Below, piece by piece: positions 56,436-64,000 of a stretch of 64,000 bases of DNA. Under the pieces are notes generated by a model. That model was not told the DNA's origin. It did not search any database and saw nothing but the letters and a program-made list of their open reading frames with translations. A program made the translations under genes and the position numbers. This stretch comes from Pyronema omphalodes (Eukaryota > Ascomycota > Pezizomycetes > Pezizales > Pyronemataceae), in NCBI GenBank assembly GCA_024516155.1, contig JAJJXM010000043.1:496001-560000 (forward strand), read 5' to 3'. Each line of letters opens with the position of its first letter. Position 1 is the stretch's first letter.

Positions 56436-57194
56436 TCACTCTAGCATTACCCAAACGCCACCCTTATCACGCCGAATCTGATATTTCGACCGGTGAACAT
56501 TCTTCCTATAAAGCTCGACAAGCTGTACATTTTCCGGCTGGTTATATCTACAAGATGCATCCTATCATTCCGTATTACCACAATTAGTCACCCCTTCCTC
56601 CCTTCATTCCTTCATTCCTTCATACCTTCATCTCAATCTCCTTTCTCAACGTGGTAAAAATACTTACTGAGTCTGAACCTTCTCAGGACAATCCTGTCTA
56701 AACACACACCCAACCCCCCTAGTCTCCTCCCAAACAAGCTGCGTAAAATGACCAATGAGTTTATTGGGGATCCTGCTGGTTGCGGAATTGTAATCATACC
56801 AGTTATGCTCGTCTGCGAAGTCGTCGACTACTTGAGCGGGCCGGGTTAAGCGGTTGGGGGATCCTTTGGCTAGGCTTTCACCCTGGCCGTGATCTTCCTG
56901 TGGAGCAAAAAGGTTAATTAAACGCATATCTATAGATTTATAATACAAGCTTACTGGAAAAAAACGACGGAGGGGATATGTACTAACCCAATGCTGATGA
57001 CTGCGGGTTGCAGTGGTTGGCATACGCCTGTGCTTCTTGCGCTAAGGAAGGAGACCAGGTTAAGCGCGGAACACTATGTTGATCGCGGGATTTATTATGA
57101 GCGGCAACGAATTCCGCGGAACATCCAGGGTCGGAAGGCATAATATGGCCACTCACGTGACCTGCGACAGTAGACAACGTGATCGCGGCAAGGG
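56436..57194 (-). CDS. CAP-domain (PR-1/SCP/Pry-like) protein, three-exon model, 5' end unresolved
   Basis: CAP-superfamily protein; fungal members are secreted and bind sterols or lipids. Model: exon 1 56988-57194 (SAEFVAAHNKSRDQHSVPRL, WSPSLAQEAQAYANHC), exon 2 56668-56893 (GQGESLAKGS, DEHNWYDYN, GHFTQLVWEETRGVGC, the CAP signature), exon 3 56436-56547 (YNQPENVQL, LYRKNV). The last intron (56548-56667) has a GTAAGT donor. The first (56894-56987) has a GTTAGT donor and needs an AAG acceptor to keep frame; the nearby CAG would bring a stop. No ATG or clear signal peptide is found: the frame closes at 57196-57198. It may need another upstream exon or be a recent pseudogene. Confidence 0.6.
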
Positions 57195-57198
57195 GTTA

Positions 57199-57997
57199 TT
57201 TTTTTTACTTCATTGATTCATACTCGCATGCAACCTTGAGGTTACGCCTGAATTTACAAATCCATATTTTACGTCCCCTTCGTCCTCGTCTTCAGTTTCT
57301 GTCGCGGGGGTAGTGTCCCCCGTATTTCTTCTGGGTTTTTGTGCTAGAGTGTCATCTAGTCCAAGAGTCCTGTTCGCTCGGGAGCCTCTACGCCGGGACA
57401 TTCTCCCTTTCCTCCTCTCTTCCCCTTCCGTTTTTGAACCATTTCCCGCCTTCATTTCCTCCACAAATCAAAAATGAGATAGAAAACCAAGTGAAACACC
57501 CACTGGGCAACCTCCGCCCCCACTCCCCTGTCCTCTCTCGACTCCTCCACTGGTGTTCTGAGCCTGCTTGCAATTGGAAATACCCGGGCCCTTTCTACCC
57601 CTTCGCTCCTCACCTCTCGCCCCTACCGATTCCCTTCTCTTCAGCCTCCGTTCTGCCCCTCCTCCCCTCTCTACCCTCCTCTTGGTTGTTGGGGTTGGAA
57701 GTCCAAGATTGATATTTCTTAGCACAACCTGGACATTGATGCCTCCGCTCTTGACAACTTCTGCCTAAGTTGGTTTCGCGGAGGGAGTGATTGGTTTCCA
57801 TTACTAATTATTCATTCCTCTCCCACCAGCCTTTATTGTTGCGGTCTTGCTGGTTGTTGCTGCCGTAGATCTTGCTTCCTTCGCTTTCTGCCTCATCTTC
57901 TGTGTTTTAACCTCCAGTCTTCTAACCTTCGCTAGTGGCGGGAGCAGCGTTGGGAGCGTCAGGTAGAGGTGTGTTCGTGTTCAATTGAAGATTTTAT
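57199..57997. other. Intergenic, pyrimidine-rich, no supported gene
   Basis: C/T-rich stretches at about 57400-57680. Overlapping open frames on both strands here are low-complexity (Glu/Arg/Gly-rich or Pro/Leu/Ser-rich) and are not supported. The CAP gene's promoter or a missing first exon would lie at the left end. Confidence 0.45.
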
Positions 57998-58005
57998 GGT
58001 TACGC

Positions 58006-58532
58006 CCGAGTTCAGCATGGTCCGTCCGGTCGGTTCTTAGCTGTCGTCGACACCGGACCACCGTTTGCGGTGCCGTATTGTAGTAGGACGAGGACCTGCT
58101 GTCTTTGAGAAACCGTGGACCGGACAGACCGCAGGTGACCATGGGTGACCATGACCTCGGTCATAAATGGTCACTCGCGAGCGTCTGTTTTTTATTCTTT
58201 TTTTACTACGGCTTTCAGGGTGGAGAATGCACCTTTCGTGGGGTGTAAATGTTTGAGTCAATGGGAGAATCGAGGGTCCACCTGCCACAGTGATGAAAAC
58301 GTCCCCGCCGCGGCCCACAATGTCTGGCGAACTCGAACCAAACCGCCACTCGGGAGCTTGCTTACTCAGCAATCCCATGGTTCTGCGATCGGCCGCGGTC
58401 CCGTCCACTATTTTTAGTTTCGCGGACGGGACCGAACTAGATAGCGGCCGCCCGTCTGAGTTGCAGACGGGACTGGACAACCACAGTGATCCCCTACGGT
58501 CCATCGTCCTGCACGGACCGTGCCGAACTCTG
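58006..58532. mobile_element. Candidate hAT-type non-autonomous element (527 bp)
   Basis: The ends form imperfect inverted repeats: left CCGAGTTCAGCATGGTCCGT, right (read inward) CAGAGTTCGGCACGGTCCGT. CAGAG-type tips are usual for hAT elements. The eight bases outside are GGTTACGC (57998-58005) and GATTACTC (58533-58540), 6 of 8 matching, as in an aged 8-bp duplication. The interior is rich in GGACCG/CGGGAC motifs and has no transposase. Confidence 0.45.
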
Positions 58533-58540
58533 GATTACTC

Positions 58541-59044
58541 AATTAAAACACATGGGCTCATAACCTGTCAAAACTAGACGAGTAAGAAAGATAGAGATGC
58601 AGACGATGAAGGGCAATCTAAACCTCCACAGCTACATCTTGATATATCATAGATATATCCCATATCCAAAACCTAGTTATCTTTACTCAGGCGTGCAAAA
58701 ACACCTTTGTCCCTATAATCGTATCCTCTTTCGTCCTCACCCCCCCCCCCCCCCCCCCCCCAATAATCAAATGCCCGGAAACAAAAGGAACAGCATATAT
58801 CATAGCGGCATGCAGGAAGGAAAAGGAACGGTGTCGTCTTCCGAATGATGAAATGTGTTATGTATATTGTTGTGTTCTTTTCTGAAATGTCGAATTTCGA
58901 TCACAGATGCAAAGTTGCATATCGCAGCGGTGTACTGGTGCATTGGTGTATGTCAAGTGGTGCAGTTGTGCATTGTTACATTTGATTTGATTTGATTTGA
59001 TTTTCTTGAACGTTCCCAACCTTAAGGTTATGACGTATGCCACA
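58541..59044. other. Spacer with poly-C run and a SINE-like copy
   Basis: A C run of about 22 lies near 58740-58760. At 58982-59043 is a minus-strand copy of the short repeat that was inserted at 51166-51230, with its CAAAT tail at the left end. Confidence 0.55.
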
Positions 59045-59655
59045 GTCTAAATACATTTCGAGGCTCCAGCTGTTATGTTAGAGTCTCGCTGGGATCAGCT
59101 TCAGAGCACACTTCATTTCTTGGGCCTGTTGCCACCTCTCTTCTTCCTGCTTGTTTTCATTCTCGTCGTTACATTACTTTTGTGCAGTAATGATGAGAAA
59201 TGGTTTGGGACTTAACGGAAAAACGGATAACCGGCGTGAAGTTGCTGGTGGATCGATTTAATGGTTGATGGATTGATTGAATCAGAAGCGCCCGTACAGG
59301 ACAATATAACCTTCGCGGAATTGTGCTGGTCGGGAAATCATGGATGGTAATTGTACCACTCACGCTCGCTAGTGAAATATTTCACCGCGTGCTCCGGCAT
59401 GGAAAGGCATCCATAATCGAAGACAGCGCCAGCCAAACCAATGAACCGAAGCCGTGGATGAACAGTGTAGCCTCAATCAAATTGCTACTCCCGGCAGCGA
59501 GAACATATGTTGTCCAGATCAGGTAGCGACAATATCTTATTGAGAGGAGACGTCGTTCATGAAGGAAGTGCCAAGTTAGCAGGACGCATTGATGTAACCG
59601 GTGGACTCCGCACTTGTGGTGAATGCTGAACTTTCGGTGTCAACACAGTAATGGT
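59045..59655 (-). pseudogene. Possible CAP-domain gene relic (unit B)
   Basis: Colinear with 50559-51165. A minus-strand frame reads AVKYFTSEREWYNYHP and then stops, the same short CAP-like helix seen in the unit A relic. The remaining domain motifs are absent. Confidence 0.4.
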
Positions 59656-61049
59656 GCGGTTGCGTGGTTATTGTCTGACTGTCACCACGAAATTATACGG
59701 TATCGCGTTGCCGTCGGTAAACGTCCTCGAGAAAGTCTATCTTTCGTAGCGCTCGTAGTCATCCATCGATTCGGATCCGTTGCGGCCAGCTATGGTTCAT
59801 TTGAGTTAGTTTTTAGGATTTCATGTATGATTGCAGAGGAGGGTGGACGGAAATGGGGTTTAAATAACCTTCCCCTATAGCGTGCTGGCTAGAAACACCG
59901 TCGTCATAGACTAGCCATAGAAGCCACCTTAGCCTCTGAGGCCGCCGTGCTTCCCGGAAAACTTATGGTCGTCAGTTACCCGATGTTCTGTCAATTATTT
60001 CGTCCGTTTTCCAATATCCGGTGAATGATATCGACATTGCCAAAAGGTACATAAGCTACATCATTCGCGAATGAGCCGAAATATAACACCCCATACTTCG
60101 TTTCCAACCGCAATTCCGGAGCCCGTTTATGTGGTGGAGCAACTGCGTGAATGATTTCAAGATACCCGCAAAAATCCCAAACAGCTGGAGTTACTTATTC
60201 CTATTCCTTACTCATTCTGATTCCGGCTTGGTAGTTCTTCCGCTCTCCGGTTACGTCAGTCCGGGGAACTCGTTTCCGCACGCTTAATGGGTTCCGGAAT
60301 GACACGAGCACATCTGAGTTACCCCGATGATTCTTTACTACACCGCGTAAGTATTTCCGGCCTGAAGCAGAAATATTTCTGCTACAGGATTTCCATAGTT
60401 TGCCCACAAGCCGAGCACGCACTGCCGGATGATGGATCAACTACTTTTAAACCGCCATCCGGAACAATATCACATCAATCGCTTAGATTTTACGCGCAAG
60501 CATTTCACTCCATACATTCAGGTTAGACCACTCTAATTGCACTCATGTCCGAGTGCTAAGCGGGTCAATCATAATGTATCACTAGTGTGGCGGCAGAATA
60601 ATTATTCCTATTCACTTCGCGAGGCTGTTGATTTTACCAACCAGGTCAATCAGATTCGCATGATAATAACAAAAACATTTATAGGTTCCATTCCCAACAA
60701 GAAAAATTGAGCTTCTTGTTCAACAACTACTCAAAGGAACATAACCGAACAGCAGTGAAAAGCAATGGGATTTAAACCAACGAAGTAGTAGACGCAAACA
60801 CTCACTTACTCAGAAACTTGAAGTGTATATATGAAGCTGACGCCTCAAAGTAACTGCGGTACATATGACCTAGTCCGATCACTGGCATGCTCTTAGATCA
60901 GACGACGATCGAGGACGAAAACCACAGACACGCAAGGGACTACAACCCTGCACACTGAAGACGAAGAGAGATAGATCAATACTTGTAAAAACATCGATGA
61001 ATACTCAGTTCAGGAAACAAATTGGAAACCGCTGAGAACAAGGGTGGCT
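59656..61049. repeat. Spacer of the tandem array between copies B and C
   Basis: Colinear in pieces with 51242-52830 but shorter. No gene supported. Confidence 0.55.
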
Positions 61050-61884
61050 TTGGTTGTTTTGAGGAGAAGGAAGTTCTACATGGTCATTGACTAGTTAAGG
61101 CTGAGGAACCACTACTCCATCCTTAGTACTGTATCTTTTGTAGTAAACAATGAACCTTCGTTGGTGTGTTACAAGTTTCAAAACCATTCCGCGTAACCTG
61201 CCAACGATCCCTACGTGATTTCTGCGCCGGTGATATTCAGTGATCATTGGGCGGTCATGTGAAAGATATCACGTGAGATAAACAAAGAAAACAGCCACAT
61301 GGTTCAACAGGACTCATTCTAATCACCTGAACCCTCGAACATTTTGATATTTCTATGCACGGCATGTGTCATTGTAATCAACAGTACTCTATCAGTCCGG
61401 CTACATGATTAAAATGAATAAATAAAAAGAACTCATTGAAAATACACCAGATGTACACACAACCATTAATGTTTCATCCACGCTTGGAAATAACGCATCA
61501 GTTGGACAGTTCAAGTCTTGGCAAGATATTATTGCCCAGACCGTCTAGTCGGGTCCAACCTTATATTCACATCGGGGATATCTTTTCAACACAACCACGC
61601 GCCTATCAGAGTCAATGGGACCTGAATTGCCATTGAGCCTGGAATGGACCATCAGAACGTTTTTGGGCACCATGCGGCCACCTTTCCTTCAATTTGTTAT
61701 CACCTTCTTGCCAACGCGTTTCACCTCAACCGGAAACCCAAATACACAGTTCGAACGGAACATCACAGCACCACCAGCGACACTTTTGCAGTCTTGAGAT
61801 TACATCTTACTGTTGGAATTAAACATTTCAACGTCTTACAACTTGCAACTTCGAACGCAGATCGTTACTAGTCCGGCCTTCAAT
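61050..61884 (+). repeat. Array unit: upstream flank of family copy C
   Basis: Homologous to 41940-42843 and 53330-54223. It includes the shared CCACGCGCCTA and TTGAGCCT..AATGGACC block at about 61598-61652. Confidence 0.65.
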
Positions 61885-63414
61885 ATGGACCAAGAAAACG
61901 CGAATGAAAAGCTCCCACTGCTGTGCGCGCATCTAGAGTTACTCACCGCACGAGTAGCTCTCTTGGACGCTCGCCATGCTGAACTATCCGCTCTAATCGA
62001 TGAAGTTATGGACCTCCAACAATACAACAGCCTACAAGTTACCGTGGTAATGAGCTTTCTGGAACGCTTATACCGAAGAGTTCATGCAGTAAATCCACTA
62101 GCGGAACCTATCCCAGAAATATTTCCGGAAGAAGCCAGGCAGGGTTTAAACAATACTTTTGCACAGAATGAGTTACTGTCAGAGCAAATTGCGCAAGTGG
62201 CAAGACATCAGAAAATGTCCCAAATAGCAATGAATGCAACACAGACACAGCTACGAGAAATTACCTCGCAGCTTAATGTCATACAGTCGCGGATGAAAGC
62301 AAGTCCTCAACAGAGAACAGAGACCAGCCAACCTTCGCCCGTCATCAGACGTTCTCCAGGACCTGATCGTGGAAGACAAGTACCATCTGTCAGACGGGAT
62401 ACCTTAGGAGAGAACCGACATTCAACACCGGCTTGCGACTCCAACATAAAACAGGAACCAGGTCTCTCCGGAAGCCTATCACCTTTTCCGGAATTCGAAT
62501 CATATTCCAACTCTAACTCAGCACCACCGGTCCTACAAAATTCCATTGCAGGCAACCCGAATCGTGACTTGGATTCCGATGCAAGAATTAAATTGGAATC
62601 GGATCTCTCCCCAAGCCAATTCTCTGCTCTTGGATCCGAACCATATATGGACTACAATCAACCTCCTTCTCCAGACCATGAGTTGGACGTAGCCACCAAT
62701 CGATCACCTTCATCGGAGCCCGATTTACCAGGCCAACTGCCTGATGGATCCATTCAATCTCTAGAAACAGAACGGAATGAATTGCCAGCAAGAAACCCTA
62801 CTACTTTGACTTCTCCTCCGCCTTCTCCTGCGCCTTCACGCAAAAGAAAGTCCAGCTCGGACGCAGCTTCCTCCTCACCCCGAGCATCAAAGAGCCCACG
62901 ACTTGGTACCCCTACACCATCCGAGATTGACTGGGTATCAGACACCACAGGCAACGCGATGCATACCAACTTTGATATCGACGGTGATGACTGGGTTCCT
63001 GCTTCCAGTCCACCAACACACCCTAATCAAGAATTGTCAAACCATACGCCATCTAGCCCGTTTTCATCGTCTCTTGAGTCAGAGTCATATATGGGTTACA
63101 ATCAATCTCCTTCACCCGGACTTCAATCAGATCTTGTCTCCAGTCCACCAGCATCCCCAAACTTGGAATGGCCCCACCGTACACCATCCAGTCCATCTTC
63201 TTCACTGGGTTCTGAGTCATATATCGACTATAATGAACCTCTTTCGCCAAATCTCTCCCGATGTCCATCGTCTTCATTGGAATCGGAATCTTATGTCGAA
63301 TACAATAGATCTCCTTACCCAGGGCTCGAATCGGATCCTGGCTCTAGTGAACTACTGCCTCTAGAGCCTGAACCTCCATACCAGCTGATAAAAAGACCAT
63401 CTGAATCCGCATAA
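61885..63414 (+). CDS. Tandem family copy C, intact: unknown helical plus Ser/Pro-rich protein (509 aa)
   Basis: I do not recognise this family. The start chosen is ATG 61885 (MDQENANEK), aligned with the starts of copies A and B; an in-frame ATG at 61813 would add 24 residues absent from them. Residues 1-160 are leucine-rich and probably helical, with conserved LLSEQIAQVARHQKMS and TQTQLREITSQLNVIQS. The rest is acidic and Ser/Pro-rich, with a basic patch (SRKRKSSS, SPRASKSPRLGTPTPSEIDW) that could be a nuclear signal. Four copies of a (S)xSExYxDYNxxPSPxL unit are visible. No signal peptide, membrane segment or enzyme motif is seen. It is the only unbroken copy in the window. Confidence 0.7.
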   Translation: MDQENANEKLPLLCAHLELLTARVALLDARHAELSALIDEVMDLQQYNSLQVTVVMSFLERLYRRVHAVNPLAEPIPEIFPEEARQGLNNTFAQNELLSEQIAQVARHQKMSQIAMNATQTQLREITSQLNVIQSRMKASPQQRTETSQPSPVIRRSPGPDRGRQVPSVRRDTLGENRHSTPACDSNIKQEPGLSGSLSPFPEFESYSNSNSAPPVLQNSIAGNPNRDLDSDARIKLESDLSPSQFSALGSEPYMDYNQPPSPDHELDVATNRSPSSEPDLPGQLPDGSIQSLETERNELPARNPTTLTSPPPSPAPSRKRKSSSDAASSSPRASKSPRLGTPTPSEIDWVSDTTGNAMHTNFDIDGDDWVPASSPPTHPNQELSNHTPSSPFSSSLESESYMGYNQSPSPGLQSDLVSSPPASPNLEWPHRTPSSPSSSLGSESYIDYNEPLSPNLSRCPSSSLESESYVEYNRSPYPGLESDPGSSELLPLEPEPPYQLIKRPSESA

Positions 63415-64000
63415 CAGAATGGTGGGAATGGTCACCGACCAGCCCCGAAGAGTAAACCATTAGCGAGGAGGGAAAAGGACGGAGGCGTAGACAGAGTCAT
63501 ACTACAGGCAAGCATACATATTTTTCGGGATTTTGAGATGACGGATATTGGTTTGAGGGGTTGTAAGTTTGTGTTGGAGGAAATAAAATACATGTTAGCC
63601 ATGAGTTTAGCAACATTACAGAGAAGGAAGAATAATGGATTAGATAATAGGAATGGGATACACCGAGTTGTAGTGTATTTTAGAAGAGAAAAGAGTGCGA
63701 TAATAACGAAAATGTAATTTTTATCTTACAACAGATCATACCTAGCATTGGCTTGACGTGAAGAACATTCTGCCAGTAACAAGAACCCGTGAAATGTTGA
63801 AGGAAATGACATACCGTGAGTTATAACAGCAGCAAAATAAATATTGCTCTTCCTGTTACATTTCGCAGGTCACTGCGGCTCTTTCTGGAATGTTTCACGT
63901 GCTATCGAATCGAGGGGATTATGTTGGAGTCATTGAGAATAGAGAATCGTGTCCTGTGAGTAAATGAGCTGGTGAGATCATCGCTAGTTCCAAGTTTGAC
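63415..64000. repeat. Downstream flank of copy C; start of a further array unit
   Basis: 63800-63870 resembles 50020-50110 after copy A. Bases 63918-64000 match 52450-52532 with two differences by eye, so duplicated spacer continues past the window edge. Confidence 0.75.

Noticed and set aside
57341..57801. Several Pro/Leu- or Glu/Arg-rich open frames
   Set aside because: They translate a C/T-rich low-complexity tract on both strands; not conserved in the other array units.

Overview
The window looks like a filamentous ascomycete (Pezizomycotina) chromosome. Three things point that way: a short spliceosomal intron with fungal-type GTAAGT and CTAAC signals, a SOK1/TCP11 gene and an N2227-type methyltransferase, and a transposon load of the kind found in fungi (chromodomain Ty3/gypsy, Tad1-like LINE, Ty1/copia, small TIR elements). 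The genus cannot be told from the sequence alone.

Layout. (1) 1-19 kb holds sparse host genes: the 3' part of a carnosine N-methyltransferase-like gene (2-946), then about 15.7 kb with no gene I can support but with two small inverted-repeat elements (6659-7197 and 7995-9071), then a complete two-exon SOK1/TCP11 homologue (16690-18864). (2) 19-26 kb is gene-poor. At 22.1-25.0 kb it carries a decayed unit of the tandem array seen further right, with remnants of a CAP-domain gene. (3) 26.0-41.4 kb is a three-level nest. An old LINE ORF2 relic (+ strand) was split by a nearly intact Tad1-like LINE (- strand, 14-bp target duplication), and that LINE was split four codons before its ORF2 stop by an intact 8.9-kb chromodomain gypsy element (5-bp duplication, 1385-bp LTRs with one difference found by eye). 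(4) 41.9-64 kb is a tandem array of an unrecognised gene family: helical N-terminus, then a long acidic Ser/Pro-rich tail with an internal repeat. Copy A is cut in two by a copia element with LTRs identical by eye, copy B carries a one-base frameshift, and copy C (61885-63414) is intact. Each copy has about 0.9 kb of homologous upstream DNA. Between copies lie a CAP-domain (PR-1/SCP-like) gene on the opposite strand and probable relics of it. The last 83 bases of the window repeat 52450-52532, so the array probably continues beyond the right edge.

How it fits together. The left 19 kb holds single-copy housekeeping-type genes. The right 40 kb behaves as a fast-evolving accessory region in which segmental duplication and recent transposition act on the same gene family. 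The points most worth following are the unknown tandem family, the frame-restoring intron inside the copia pol gene, and the LTR-complementary (self-priming) primer site of the gypsy element.
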